Shown: positions 26,519 through 35,314, counted from the first letter of the stretch. The stretch is DNA of 64,000 nt from Beijerinckia sp. 28-YEA-48 (GCF_900104955.1 NZ_FNSI01000001.1:2204001-2268000), one strand, 5' to 3'. The notes: generated by a model from the sequence alone, not told the origin. Numbers and translations are program-made.

Positions 26519-27505
26519 ATGAAGCTTGTCACCTATCAGCACAAAGGAAAGCAGCGCGCCGGCGCCTTTATCGACGGCGACAGGAAAATCATCGATCTCG
26601 CCGAGGCGCATAGCGAAGCCTTCGGCGAGAAATACAAAAGTTTCGCCTCGGTTCTGGCGATGATCGAGGCCGGCGACGCAGCGCTCGACCGGGCCTATGA
26701 GACCCTGAAGAAGAACAAGAAGAACGGCGCCATCGATCGCAAGTCGGTGAAGCTGCTAGCGCCGATCCAGCCGCCGCCGCAAATCCGCGACTGCCTGTGC
26801 TTCGAGCAACACCTCAAGCAAGCTTTCGCCGCCGCGCGGCAGGTACGCGCCAACGCCATGCCCGATCCGAAAGCCGCACTCGCCGAATTCGAGCGCAATG
26901 GCACGTTGCAAGTGCCGAAGATCTTTTACGAGCAGCCGATCTATTACAAAGCTAATCGCTTCTCGGTGATCGGCACGGAAGAGGATGTGGTCTGGCCGGC
27001 CTATTCCAAGCTGATGGATTTCGAACTTGAGTTCGGCTTCTACATCCGCAAGAAAGGCGTCGATATCAGCCGCGACAAGGCGCGCGACTATATCTACGGC
27101 TATACCATCTTCAACGACTTCTCGGCGCGCGACGCGCAGACCATCGAAATGGCTGGGCAGCTTGGCCCCGCCAAAGGCAAGGATTTCGACAATGGCAATG
27201 CCATGGGTCCCTGCCTCGTCACCGCCGACGAACTGAAGGACCCCTACAAACTCACCATGATCTGCCGGGTCAACGGCGAGGAATGGGGCCGTGGCAGTTC
27301 CTCCACCATGCACTGGAAGTTCGAAGACCTGATCGCCCATGTCTCGCGCTCCGAGACGCTCTATCCCGGCGAATTCTTCGGCTCGGGCACGGTCGGCAAC
27401 GGCTGCGGCCTGGAGCAGATGCGCTTCCTCAAACATGGCGATGTCGTCGAACTGGAGGTCGAAGGCATCGGCGTGCTGCGCAATCGAGTGTTGACGCATA
27501 AGTAG
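26519..27505 (+). CDS. Fumarylacetoacetate hydrolase-family protein
   Basis: Protein of 328 residues with the FAH catalytic domain: metal ligands lie in LMDFELEFGFYI and the following FNDFSARDAQ, and the C-terminal signature reads SGTVGNGCGLEQMRFLKHGD. Family members hydrolyse, hydrate or decarboxylate diketo or 2-keto acids from aromatic degradation. The start is ATG 26519 with GAGGGACCT upstream. It is followed 14 bases later by the cupin gene, a pairing often seen in aromatic-acid catabolism. Confidence 0.92.
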   Translation: MKLVTYQHKGKQRAGAFIDGDRKIIDLAEAHSEAFGEKYKSFASVLAMIEAGDAALDRAYETLKKNKKNGAIDRKSVKLLAPIQPPPQIRDCLCFEQHLKQAFAAARQVRANAMPDPKAALAEFERNGTLQVPKIFYEQPIYYKANRFSVIGTEEDVVWPAYSKLMDFELEFGFYIRKKGVDISRDKARDYIYGYTIFNDFSARDAQTIEMAGQLGPAKGKDFDNGNAMGPCLVTADELKDPYKLTMICRVNGEEWGRGSSSTMHWKFEDLIAHVSRSETLYPGEFFGSGTVGNGCGLEQMRFLKHGDVVELEVEGIGVLRNRVLTHK

Positions 27506-27519
27506 AAAGGGAGAGGGAG

Positions 27520-28053
27520 ATGATTCAAAAGATCAAGCGCTACGTCACCGGACATGACAAGGACGGCAAGACCATCGTCACCTATGACGATCATGCGCCC
27601 AACGCCGTGCCACTCAAGGGCTGGACCGGCGCCGGCGTCACCGAAGTCTGGGTGACGGGCGAAATGCCGGTCGACAATATGGGCGCGACAGACCAATCGT
27701 TGCGGCCGCTGCAACACGATCCGGTGCGGTCGGGCACGATCTTCCGCGTGGTCGAAATACCGCCGGAGGGCAGTTCCAAGATCAACACGGCTGAAACTTT
27801 TGGCCAGCTCGGCTCCGGCAACCAGCCCTCCGCCGAAGACCAGGCAAAACATCCGACCATGCACAAGACCAATTCGGTCGATTATCTCGTGGTCATCTCA
27901 GGCGAGATGTGGATGGTGATGGAAAAGGGTGAAGTGCTGCTGAAGGCCGGCGATTGTATCGTCCAGCGCGGCACCAATCACGCCTGGAAGAATGTCAGCG
28001 ACAAGCCTTGCCTGCTGGCGGCCGTGCTCGTCGACGCGCATCCAGCACCTTAA
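27520..28053 (+). CDS. Cupin-domain protein
   Basis: Small protein of 177 residues with one conserved cupin barrel. The second cupin motif reads LLKAGDCIVQRGTNHAWKN near residue 145; the first is weak (HKTNSVDYLVVISGEMWMVM, with a single His before the acidic residue), so metal binding is uncertain. AAAGGGAGAGGGAG precedes the ATG. Co-transcribed with the FAH hydrolase; it could be an isomerase, hydrolase or accessory protein in the same pathway. Confidence 0.85.
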   Translation: MIQKIKRYVTGHDKDGKTIVTYDDHAPNAVPLKGWTGAGVTEVWVTGEMPVDNMGATDQSLRPLQHDPVRSGTIFRVVEIPPEGSSKINTAETFGQLGSGNQPSAEDQAKHPTMHKTNSVDYLVVISGEMWMVMEKGEVLLKAGDCIVQRGTNHAWKNVSDKPCLLAAVLVDAHPAP

Positions 28054-28072
28054 GATCTACATTGAAGCAATT

Positions 28073-28105
28073 CGGCCGCAGGCTTTGCCTGCGGCCGTTT
28101 GCTTT
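28073..28105 (+). terminator. Rho-independent terminator after the cupin gene
   Basis: Perfect 11-bp stem (CGGCCGCAGGC / GCCTGCGGCCG) with a TTT loop, followed by TTTGCTTT. It ends the tetR-FAH-cupin operon just before the stop of the convergent MetE-like gene. Confidence 0.85.
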
Positions 28106-29310
28106 CAGGCGTTTCCCCAAACCTTGTCGGCGGTCGCCAGCAGCGCCTCGAATTTGCGCCACTGGATATCCTCCGGCAATTGCACAAGCTCCATATCGCT
28201 TGAGAAGCCGCATTGCGGGCTGATGGCCAGTTGATCCATCGGCAGATGCTTGGCCGCGTCCTCAAGCCGGCGCAGCAGGAAATCGGGCTGCTCGACCTCC
28301 ATCGATTTGGTCGTCACCAGCCCCAGAACTGCTGTCGTGCCAGCGGGCACGTAGCGCAGCGGCGTGAAATCGCCAGCGCGCGGGCTGTCATATTCAAGCA
28401 GCAGCCGCTGATGCTTGACGCTTGAGAACAATTGCTCGGCGATCGCATCATAATGGCCTTCGCGATGCCACTGCGCCACCATTTCACCGGTCTTGGGATC
28501 GATAGAGCGGGTATTGCCCCGGCACAGATGCAGGCCGAAGGTGACGCCCTCAAAACCGGCGATCACGTCATTCTCGGCCTTGATCGCGCGCTCCAGATTC
28601 TTCTGCGGGTCCTCGCCACGGGCGCGCATGCGCTCCAGCGACACCTGATCCATATAGGCGGTGAAGCCCGGCGCATCGATATGGATGTAGCGGCACCCGG
28701 CGGCGATCAGCTGGGTGATCATCTGCCGCTCGATGGCAACAACATCGGCGATGAAATCATCGAGGCCTTTGTAGACGGCCTGGGATTTCTCCCAGGCGAA
28801 ACGTTGCGAGATGCGGTCAGGGCCGAGCAAAGCGACCTTAACCGGCGCGGTCGTCGCCAGCGGCGCCACCTGATTGTATTCGTCAAGAATGACATTGCGC
28901 TTCAAGGCCAGCCGCGCCACGGCCGGCCGACGCGTCCGGATCGCGGGGCCGGCCAAATCAAATTTCTGCTCGGTGCGACCAAGCGGATTGACGGCCTCGC
29001 GCCAATCGGTCCGCGCCTCGGCATTCTCCGGCACGTCAAAGCCGGAGACGGCATCGGCAAAACTGTCCTGAAAATTGGCGCGCCGGAACTCGCCATCGGT
29101 CAGGATCGGCAAACCGATTTTCTCCTGCTGCCGGATGCTTGCCGCAACAGCCTTGTCTTGCTCCGCGTACAACTGCGCCGCGCTGATCTCGCCGCGGGCG
29201 AATTGGCGATGCGTCTGTTTCAGCGCATCCGGCGGCACGAGGCTGCCGACCTGATCGACTCTCAGCTTGTCGAGCGTGGCGGCGCGGCTTTCCAAAATTG
29301 TCTCACTCAT
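28105..29310 (-). CDS. MetE C-terminal-like (cobalamin-independent methyltransferase family) protein
   Basis: Protein of 401 residues resembling the catalytic half of cobalamin-independent methionine synthase (YxjG/YxjH type). Zinc-ligand candidates are the His and Cys of FGLHLCRGN, the Glu of LLEYDSPRAG and the Cys of ISPQCGFSS. Such stand-alone proteins transfer methyl groups to thiols; others have unproved roles in catabolic clusters. It follows a Bug-type binding protein by 30 bases, which is unusual for a methionine-synthesis gene and suggests a role in demethylation or use of an imported compound (inference). Confidence 0.88.
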   Translation of the reverse strand: MSETILESRAATLDKLRVDQVGSLVPPDALKQTHRQFARGEISAAQLYAEQDKAVAASIRQQEKIGLPILTDGEFRRANFQDSFADAVSGFDVPENAEARTDWREAVNPLGRTEQKFDLAGPAIRTRRPAVARLALKRNVILDEYNQVAPLATTAPVKVALLGPDRISQRFAWEKSQAVYKGLDDFIADVVAIERQMITQLIAAGCRYIHIDAPGFTAYMDQVSLERMRARGEDPQKNLERAIKAENDVIAGFEGVTFGLHLCRGNTRSIDPKTGEMVAQWHREGHYDAIAEQLFSSVKHQRLLLEYDSPRAGDFTPLRYVPAGTTAVLGLVTTKSMEVEQPDFLLRRLEDAAKHLPMDQLAISPQCGFSSDMELVQLPEDIQWRKFEALLATADKVWGNA

Positions 29311-29340
29311 CTGCTTTGTCCTGGATCTATGCGTTTCGGA

Positions 29341-30339
29341 TTATTGCTTTGTCAGTCCCGCCTGTTTCGAGGCCCTGTCATATTTGTCGATATCGCGGGA
29401 GATGAAGGCGGTGTAGGCGGCGGCACCCTGCTCGGGCGCGAAGGTCATCCCTAACGAGTCGAGCCGCGCGGTCATGTCGGGTTCGCGCAGCGCAGTGGCA
29501 ACGGCCTTTTCGAGCTTGCCGACAACAGCAGGTGGAATACCCGCCGGCCCGACAAGGCCCATCATGGTGGCGATGTCGAACTGGCCAAGCCCCTCCTCCG
29601 CCAAGGTCGGCACATTGGGCAGCGTCGGCTGGCGTTCGGCCGTGCTGACGACCAGCGGCTGTAATTTGCCGAGACGGATCGGCTCCATCACATTGGGAAT
29701 GCCCGACCAGGCCGCCTGAACCTCACGGCGCAACAGCGCATCGACCATGGGCGTCCCGCCGCGATAGGCGATGTGTTCAAGCTGAATGTTCGACTGAGCG
29801 AGAAAGACCGCCATGGTGATGTGATGCACCGAGCCAATCCCCGGAGAGCCGTAATTGGTCTTGTTGGGCGCGGCACGCATGGCGGCGATAAAGGACTTCA
29901 CATCCTTGAAGCCGAGATCGGGATTGACGACGAGCACTGTCGGCACGCTCGCCAGAGCGGTGATCGGCGTGAAATCCTTGCGTGGATCATAGGCAAGGCC
30001 GGCGGTGGTGGCCAGCGCAATGGCCAGGCTGCCGGAATCAGCCACAAAGAGCGTATAGCCATCAGGCGGCGACTTGACGATGGACGTCGCTGCGACGACC
30101 CCGCCGGCGCCCGGTGCATTCTCGACGATGAAAGGCGCGTTGAGGGTGACGGTCAGCTTTTGCGCCAGCGCCCGTGCAATGATGTCGGGATTGCCGCCCG
30201 GCGCCGCCGCCACGAGTATTTTCACCGCCCGTGTCGGATAGGCCACGTCTTGCGCCTGCGCCAGGGACGTGGTCGCCAGAGCCACGCCAAGCCCGGCCAG
30301 AGCCAGCGTTAAACGCTGCATGTTGCGGAGAACTGGCAC
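29341..30339 (-). CDS. Bug-family (TctC) tripartite tricarboxylate transporter binding protein, copy 1
   Basis: Periplasmic solute-binding protein of 332 residues with a signal peptide (LTLALAGLGVALATTSLAQA). Mature start DVAYPTRAVKILVAAAPGGNPDIIARALAQ is the Bug signature. The likely start is GTG 30337-30339, which has GGGAGGGACAG directly upstream, rather than ATG 30321. No TctA/TctB membrane genes are in the window, so it must use a transporter encoded elsewhere. It leads an operon with the MetE-like gene and diverges from lysR. Confidence 0.9.
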   Translation of the reverse strand: MPVLRNMQRLTLALAGLGVALATTSLAQAQDVAYPTRAVKILVAAAPGGNPDIIARALAQKLTVTLNAPFIVENAPGAGGVVAATSIVKSPPDGYTLFVADSGSLAIALATTAGLAYDPRKDFTPITALASVPTVLVVNPDLGFKDVKSFIAAMRAAPNKTNYGSPGIGSVHHITMAVFLAQSNIQLEHIAYRGGTPMVDALLRREVQAAWSGIPNVMEPIRLGKLQPLVVSTAERQPTLPNVPTLAEEGLGQFDIATMMGLVGPAGIPPAVVGKLEKAVATALREPDMTARLDSLGMTFAPEQGAAAYTAFISRDIDKYDRASKQAGLTKQ

Positions 30340-30390
30340 CTGTCCCTCCCATGGCCTGTTTCCTCTGTTCTGATCTTTCGATTGACGGCC

Positions 30391-30421
30391 TTCAATTGAA
30401 AGCGACAATATTGCAATTGTC
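30391..30421. promoter_or_regulatory. Paired palindromes in the tctC/lysR divergent region
   Basis: TTCAATTGAA (30391-30400) is a perfect palindrome and GACAAT-ATTGCA-ATTGTC (30404-30421) a perfect inverted repeat. Both lie within the 101 bases separating the divergent starts and have the dyad character of LysR recognition sites. The adjacent LysR product is the likely ligand, by inference. Confidence 0.55.
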
Positions 30422-30440
30422 TTTTTCATTTTCTGCAAAA

Positions 30441-31400
30441 ATGGATGCCATGGATCGATTTCTCGCCATGCAGACCTTCGTCCGGGCCGCCAGCAGCCGC
30501 AGCTTCACGCGGACGGCGGCGCAGCTCGGCATCTCGCGCTCGCTGGTGACACGACACATCGCGGCGCTCGAACAAAACCTCGGCGTCACTCTATTCAATC
30601 GCTCGACGCGCAGCATCCGCCTCACCGAGGACGGCGCGTCCTATCTGCAATCTTGCGAACGGATCCTGCTTGATCTCGAAAGCTCCGAGCGCGCGCTGGC
30701 GCAGGGGCGCGGCAAGCCTTCCGGCACGCTGAGCATCGCCGCGCCGAAATCTTTCGGCACCATGTATCTCGGCGATGCCATCATTGATTTCGCGACAGTG
30801 CAGCCGGACCTGCGCGTATCATTGACGCTGGGCGACTTCACCTTTCGCGCTCAGGATTTCGTCGACAGCGGCCATGATGTCGCCATCCGCACGGTCGACA
30901 TCCGCGATTCCTCGATCATCGCGCGCCGCGTCGGCACCTTCCCATTCGTGCTCTGCGCCTCACCGCGCTATATCGCGGAGATGGGACAGCCACGAGATCT
31001 CGAGGCGCTCGCCGCGCACCGCTGCCTGGTTCATTCCAACTCCAACGAATACGACCGGCGTTGGAACTTCACCGGTCCTTCGGGCGCTGCCACCGTCAAG
31101 ATCAACGGCGACTTTCTGTCCAACTCCAGCCTCGCCCTGCGCAAGGCCGCCCTGGCGCATCTCGGCATCGGCCTCGTGCCGCATTATTGCATCGTTGAAG
31201 ACTTGGCGTCAGGCGCCCTCGTCCAGGTGCTGCCGGCCTACCGGCCGTTGCCGCAGCCGATTCTCGTCGCCTATCCCCATGGGGTCGCACCGCCGGCAAA
31301 GGTGCGGGTGTTCGTTGCTTTTCTGGCAAAATGGTTCGCGCAACGGCCGGAATGGGCGCAACCGAAGGCGCGGATCAGGGACAATCGCCGCAAACGCTGA
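30441..31400 (+). CDS. LysR-family transcriptional regulator
   Basis: Regulator of 319 residues. The N-terminal HTH reads MQTFVRAASSRSFTRTAAQL then ISRSLVTRHIAALEQNLGV, followed by the LysR linker helix and an effector domain (RVSLTLGDFTFRAQDFVDSG...). It belongs to the subgroup beginning MDRFLAMQTFV. ATG 30441 or 30450 may be the start. Divergent from the Bug-protein/MetE-like operon and 67 bases ahead of the FMN dehydrogenase gene, so it may control both. Confidence 0.93.
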   Translation: MDAMDRFLAMQTFVRAASSRSFTRTAAQLGISRSLVTRHIAALEQNLGVTLFNRSTRSIRLTEDGASYLQSCERILLDLESSERALAQGRGKPSGTLSIAAPKSFGTMYLGDAIIDFATVQPDLRVSLTLGDFTFRAQDFVDSGHDVAIRTVDIRDSSIIARRVGTFPFVLCASPRYIAEMGQPRDLEALAAHRCLVHSNSNEYDRRWNFTGPSGAATVKINGDFLSNSSLALRKAALAHLGIGLVPHYCIVEDLASGALVQVLPAYRPLPQPILVAYPHGVAPPAKVRVFVAFLAKWFAQRPEWAQPKARIRDNRRKR

Positions 31401-31467
31401 CCCCTGCCCTCGCTTTGTCGCCCCCTGCCGGCTATGGTCGCGGTTCAATCGAGGCATAATAACGGGG

Positions 31468-32724
31468 ATGGAAATGGACGACGCACGACAGCCGCCAGCA
31501 CCGGTACAGGCGCTTTCCGCCAAGGAGGCGGAAGAACGGCTCGCGTTGCTGCGTCAATATCCGACCGCATTCGATCTGCGCGAACGGGCGCGCAAGCGGA
31601 TGCCGCACTTTTCCTTCGAATATATGGACGGTGGCGCCGGCGAAGATACCGGCATCAAGCGCAACTGGGCCTCGCTCGACGGGATCGAACTGGTGCCGCG
31701 CTATAGCCGGGTGGTCAAACCACCGCCAGCCGACACGAAACTGTTTGGCCGTGCCTATGCGGCCCCCATCGGCATCGCGCCGATCGGCGGACCTGGCACA
31801 GCCTTTCCCGGCGCCGAGACCCATTTCGCCCGCGCCGCGCAGGCGGCGCGTGTTCCCTATACGCTGGGCGTTCTGTCTGGCATCGAAGTGGAAAAGGCGG
31901 CGGAGCTCGCGCCTGACGTGCTGTGGTATCAGCTCTATCGCTTCGCCAACAACGATCACAAGATCGGACTCGACCTGGTGCGTCGCGCCCAGGCCGTGGG
32001 TGTCCATGCCCTGGTGCTCACCATCGATACGCCGGCGCGCACCATTCGCCCGCGCGAAGTGCGCAGCGGCATCGTCAATCCGTTCAAGCTGACCATGCGT
32101 CTGCGGCTCGATGCTCTGACCTCGCCGGCCTGGCTCTCGGCTCTATCGCAAGCGGGCATTCCGCGCTTTGTCTCGCTCAAGAGATACATGCCGGAGAATA
32201 TCTCGCTGGCCGATGCCGCGGCTTTCATCCGTCGTGAACAAGGTGGCGCCTTCACCTGGGACGAGATCGCCAAATATCGCGAGCATTGGAAGGGACCGCT
32301 GGTGCTCAAGGGCGTGTTGCATCCAGCCGATGCGGAACGCGCCGTGGCGATGGGCGTTGACGGGCTGTTCGTCACCAATCACGGCGGTCGCCAGATCGAC
32401 GCTCTGCCGACAAGCATCGACGTCCTGCCCGCCATTCGCGCTGCTGTTGGTAAAAAGGCGACGCTCATTCTCGACAGCGGCATCCGCTCGGGCATAGACG
32501 TGGCGCGCGCCATCGCTTGCGGCGCCGACGCCGCTTTTGCCGGCAAGTCTTTCCTGTGGAGCCTCGGCGCGCTCGGCGCCAAGGGGCCTGGTCATCTCAT
32601 CAATGTTTATGCGGATGACCTGCGCAACACATTGGGCCAGCTCGGCTGCGCCAACGTTGATGACCTCAGCCGCGTCACCAAGCGCCATCCGAGCGCGTGG
32701 AAACGCGAGGATTTCGGCGAATAA
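31468..32724 (+). CDS. FMN-dependent alpha-hydroxy acid dehydrogenase/oxidase
   Basis: Protein of 418 residues of the lactate/glycolate/mandelate dehydrogenase family. FMN-binding and catalytic motifs: PIGIAPIGGPG near residue 105, WYQLYRF near 153, VLTIDTPA, and the catalytic His-Arg in FVTNHGGRQIDALPT near 305, then ILDSGIRSGIDVARAIACGA. No membrane segment of the kind used by mandelate dehydrogenase is obvious. Substrate unknown; context with Bug-type binding proteins suggests an imported hydroxy-carboxylate. Confidence 0.92.
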   Translation: MEMDDARQPPAPVQALSAKEAEERLALLRQYPTAFDLRERARKRMPHFSFEYMDGGAGEDTGIKRNWASLDGIELVPRYSRVVKPPPADTKLFGRAYAAPIGIAPIGGPGTAFPGAETHFARAAQAARVPYTLGVLSGIEVEKAAELAPDVLWYQLYRFANNDHKIGLDLVRRAQAVGVHALVLTIDTPARTIRPREVRSGIVNPFKLTMRLRLDALTSPAWLSALSQAGIPRFVSLKRYMPENISLADAAAFIRREQGGAFTWDEIAKYREHWKGPLVLKGVLHPADAERAVAMGVDGLFVTNHGGRQIDALPTSIDVLPAIRAAVGKKATLILDSGIRSGIDVARAIACGADAAFAGKSFLWSLGALGAKGPGHLINVYADDLRNTLGQLGCANVDDLSRVTKRHPSAWKREDFGE

Positions 32725-32730
32725 TACATT

Positions 32731-32765
32731 CGGGGCCGGTTCTGATTTCATCAGAACCCGCCCCG
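32731..32765 (+). terminator. Strong hairpin after the FMN dehydrogenase gene
   Basis: CGGGGC-C-GGTTCTGAT / ATCAGAACC-C-GCCCCG: a 15-bp stem with one C-C mismatch and a three-base loop, seven bases after the stop codon, followed by ATTTGAT. A probable terminator; the U tract is weak. Confidence 0.65.
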
Positions 32766-32815
32766 ATTTGATCTAACGCATTTTCTTCACGCGAACCCAC
32801 TCGCTGGAAAATGCT
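32766..32815. repeat. Dispersed Rhizobiales-type intergenic repeat
   Basis: The stretch reading GATCTAACGCATTTTCTTC, then CACGCGAACC and TCGCTGGAAAATGC, has the form of a short palindromic sequence I recognise as scattered between genes in many Rhizobiales genomes; GCATTTTC and GAAAATGC are inverted arms. It lies between two convergent genes. Identification rests on memory of such elements, not a search. Confidence 0.55.
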
Positions 32816-33849
32816 TATTTGTTGGTGTCCTCGCTCGCCACCTTTTCGAGGATCGGACGCCAGATCTCCTGTTCCTTCTTGACGAAGTCACCAGCTTCAC
32901 TGAGCGAGGTCTTGTTGACGTAGAGACCGAGCTTGACGAAGCGCGCCAGGAGATCGGGGCTTTCAAGCGCCTTGTTCAGATCGGCACTCACCTTCTTCAG
33001 GATGTCGTCTGGCGTACCGACCGGCGCGATCAGCGCGGTCCAGCCGCTGGCGAAGAAGCCCGGCAGCGTTTCGGAGATGGCTGGCAGATCGGGGAATTCC
33101 TTCAAGCGCTCCTGCGAGCCAACGCCAAGACCCTTGATGAGACCGCCTTCGATGGCGCCGCCAATGCCCGGGTAGCCATCAACGATGATCCCGACACGGC
33201 CGGTGGTCACATCGTTCATCGCTGCCGCCGGCCCGCCGGTATAGGGCACGAAGGTCAGTTTCACGTTGGCCCGGGCCTGAAACAATTCCATCGTCAGATG
33301 GGTGAAGCGGCCACGCCCCGTCGCCGCGAAGGCGATCTCACCCGGCTTCTCTTTCGCCAGCGCCACCAGTTCAGCAACGCTGTTGACGTTGAGCTTCGGC
33401 GAGACGCCAATCAGCATCGGCTGCACCGAGATGAAACCGACAGGCAGAAAATCACGCGGCATTTCGATCGGCAGGTTGGGCGCGACGCCAGCTGCGCCCT
33501 TCAACTGCAGGAAGGTCGAGTTCGACGGCGTGTAGAAGGTGTAGCCATCGGGGGTGGCGCGCGACGCCGCCCGCGCCGAGATGCTGCCGCCGCCGCCTGG
33601 CTGATTGATGACGACAACCTGCTGCTTCCACAGAACGGTCAATTGCTCGGCGACAATGCGGGTCGCCACGTCGCTGGACAGTCCCGGCGGCGCATCGGAG
33701 ATGAAGGTGATCGGGCGATCCGGATAGGTGCTCTGCGCCAATGCGGCCGGAGCGGCCGCCAGGGTCAATCCGATGGCGGCCACGAGAGGTGTGCCGCGCG
33801 CTTTCAAAAACAGTCTCAACGATTTTTCCTTTCCGGAAAATCTCCCCAC
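32815..33849 (-). CDS. Bug-family (TctC) binding protein, copy 2
   Basis: Periplasmic binding protein of 344 residues with signal peptide (GTPLVAAIGLTLAAAPAALAQ) and Bug start STYPDRPITFISDAPPGLSSDVATR. It closely resembles the next gene along its whole length (shared LTFVPY-GGPAAAMNDVTTGRVGI, FVKKEQE-WRPILEKVASED), so the two are tandem paralogues. The start could be the ATG at 33849; the signal peptide then begins about 15 residues in. No cognate membrane components nearby. Confidence 0.92.
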   Translation of the reverse strand: MGRFSGKEKSLRLFLKARGTPLVAAIGLTLAAAPAALAQSTYPDRPITFISDAPPGLSSDVATRIVAEQLTVLWKQQVVVINQPGGGGSISARAASRATPDGYTFYTPSNSTFLQLKGAAGVAPNLPIEMPRDFLPVGFISVQPMLIGVSPKLNVNSVAELVALAKEKPGEIAFAATGRGRFTHLTMELFQARANVKLTFVPYTGGPAAAMNDVTTGRVGIIVDGYPGIGGAIEGGLIKGLGVGSQERLKEFPDLPAISETLPGFFASGWTALIAPVGTPDDILKKVSADLNKALESPDLLARFVKLGLYVNKTSLSEAGDFVKKEQEIWRPILEKVASEDTNK

Positions 33850-33904
33850 TAATTCGGTAGGCTATATCGGCTTTATGGGATCCAGTTCAAGCCCCTGACC
33901 TGGA

Positions 33905-33939
33905 GGCATTTCCCACGCCAATTCGACGCGGGAAATGCC
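33905..33939. repeat. Inverted repeat between tandem tctC paralogues
   Basis: GGCATTTCCC and GGGAAATGCC are perfect 10-base inverted arms around 15 bases. It sits in the 113-base gap downstream of copy 3 and upstream of copy 2. It could be an attenuator, an mRNA-stabilising hairpin or an operator; no U tract follows. Confidence 0.5.
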
Positions 33940-33962
33940 AAAGCGTCAGCTTAACAGGAGGC

Positions 33963-34967
33963 TCATTTGCCGTCTTCGCTCGCCACTTTTTCAAGGATCG
34001 GGCGCCAGACATCCTGCTCCCGCTTCACGAAAGCGCCAACCTCATCGGCGGACATCTTGCGCGGATAGGTGCCGAGCTTTTCGAAGCGCTGGATGACATC
34101 GGGGTTGTCGAGGACCTTGTTGACGTCTTCGCTGACCTTTTTCACGATATCCGCCGGCGTCCCGATCGGGGCGACAACGATATTCCAGCCGCCGGCAAAG
34201 AAGCCGGGAACAGTCTCCGCAACGGTCGGCAGATTGGGGAACTGCGGCAACCGCTCGGACGTCCCAACACCGATGGCCTTAATGAGATTGCCGTCGATGG
34301 CGCCACCGAGGCTGGAATAGCCGTCCAGAACGATGCCGACGCGCCCTGTGGTGACATCGTTCATCGCCGCCGCCGGTCCGCCGGCATAGGGCACGAAGGT
34401 GAGCTTGATGTTGGCGCGCGCTTGCAGCAGTTCCATCGTCAGATGGGTGATGCGCCCCTTGCCGGTCGCGGCGAAGGAAATCTCGCCGGGCTTTTGCTTC
34501 GCCATGGCAACGAGCTCAGCGACGGAATTGACGCCGAGCTTCGGCGACACCGCGAGGAAAATCGGCTGCACGGAAACGAAAGCCACCGGGACGAAATCAC
34601 GCGGCAGCTCGACGGGCAGATTGGGCGAAGTTCCCGGGGCGCCCTTCAACGCCAGGAAGACCGAGGCCGCCGGCATATAGAAGTTGTAACCGTCCGGCGT
34701 CGCTTGCGCGGCGGTTCGGGCCGAGATGCCACCGCCAGCGCCCGGATAGTTGAGGACGACGACCTGCTGTCTCCACAGATTACCCAATTGCTCGGCGACG
34801 ATGCGCACGGACACGTCATTGGAACTGCCCGGCGCCGAATCGGAAATCAGATTGACCGGCCGGTTCGGATAATTGCTCTGCGCCGATGCGGTCGCGGCAG
34901 CCGCCAGCGACATCCCGATCGCGGCAGCCCACGACAGGCCACGCGTGCTCACATGAATCTTGGACAT
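33963..34967 (-). CDS. Bug-family (TctC) binding protein, copy 3
   Basis: Periplasmic binding protein of 334 residues, signal peptide (SWAAAIGMSLAAAATASAQ) and mature start SNYPNRPVNLISDSAPGSSN. A clear paralogue of the downstream gene, with differences concentrated in the N-lobe and in the loop after ATPDGYNFYMPAAS, where ligand contact is expected; the pair may therefore bind different carboxylates. The start ATG at 34965-34967 is preceded by GAGGGGGGAATA. Confidence 0.92.
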   Translation of the reverse strand: MSKIHVSTRGLSWAAAIGMSLAAAATASAQSNYPNRPVNLISDSAPGSSNDVSVRIVAEQLGNLWRQQVVVLNYPGAGGGISARTAAQATPDGYNFYMPAASVFLALKGAPGTSPNLPVELPRDFVPVAFVSVQPIFLAVSPKLGVNSVAELVAMAKQKPGEISFAATGKGRITHLTMELLQARANIKLTFVPYAGGPAAAMNDVTTGRVGIVLDGYSSLGGAIDGNLIKAIGVGTSERLPQFPNLPTVAETVPGFFAGGWNIVVAPIGTPADIVKKVSEDVNKVLDNPDVIQRFEKLGTYPRKMSADEVGAFVKREQDVWRPILEKVASEDGK

Positions 34968-35314
34968 ATTCCCCCCTCACTCGGCGGCCCGCGTTATCGC
35001 GACCGCCACTCAACACAAAGTCTCTTTGCTGCCGCAACAGGCAGACGAAACGCCCGGCACGAAGGCTAGGCTCAGCCGCTTTGGCATTGCCCCGCCCAGT
35101 TTACCCCATGGACCTGACGGTCCTCAACCACGCCGAGCCGTATCCAATAGCCACGCTGACCCCACTGTCGGGGATCGTCGGCCTATACATGTTTCCACGG
35201 ACCTGCGCTTTGATCCCCCGCATCGCGGCGGACGGCTTCTAAGGCTGACGCTTAAGCTATGCAACCATCGGACGGCTTTAGCCGTTAAATCCCTATAATC
35301 AGGGGGCTCAACGG
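34968..35314. other. Intergenic region between tctC copy 3 and the ROK gene
   Basis: About 350 bases hold the upstream regions of both divergent genes. No open frame with family similarity was found. TATAAT at 35294-35299 is noticeable but only 15 bases from the ROK start. No strong hairpin or tRNA-like fold was seen. Confidence 0.4.

Noticed and set aside
30874..31467. Extended start for the FMN dehydrogenase gene
   Set aside because: The extension overlaps the LysR gene in another frame and has no similarity; the family N-terminus fits ATG 31468.
35294..35299. TATAAT resembling a -10 box before the ROK gene
   Set aside because: Only 15 bases from the start codon, so the ribosome-binding site would lie at or before the transcript start; no suitable -35 seen.
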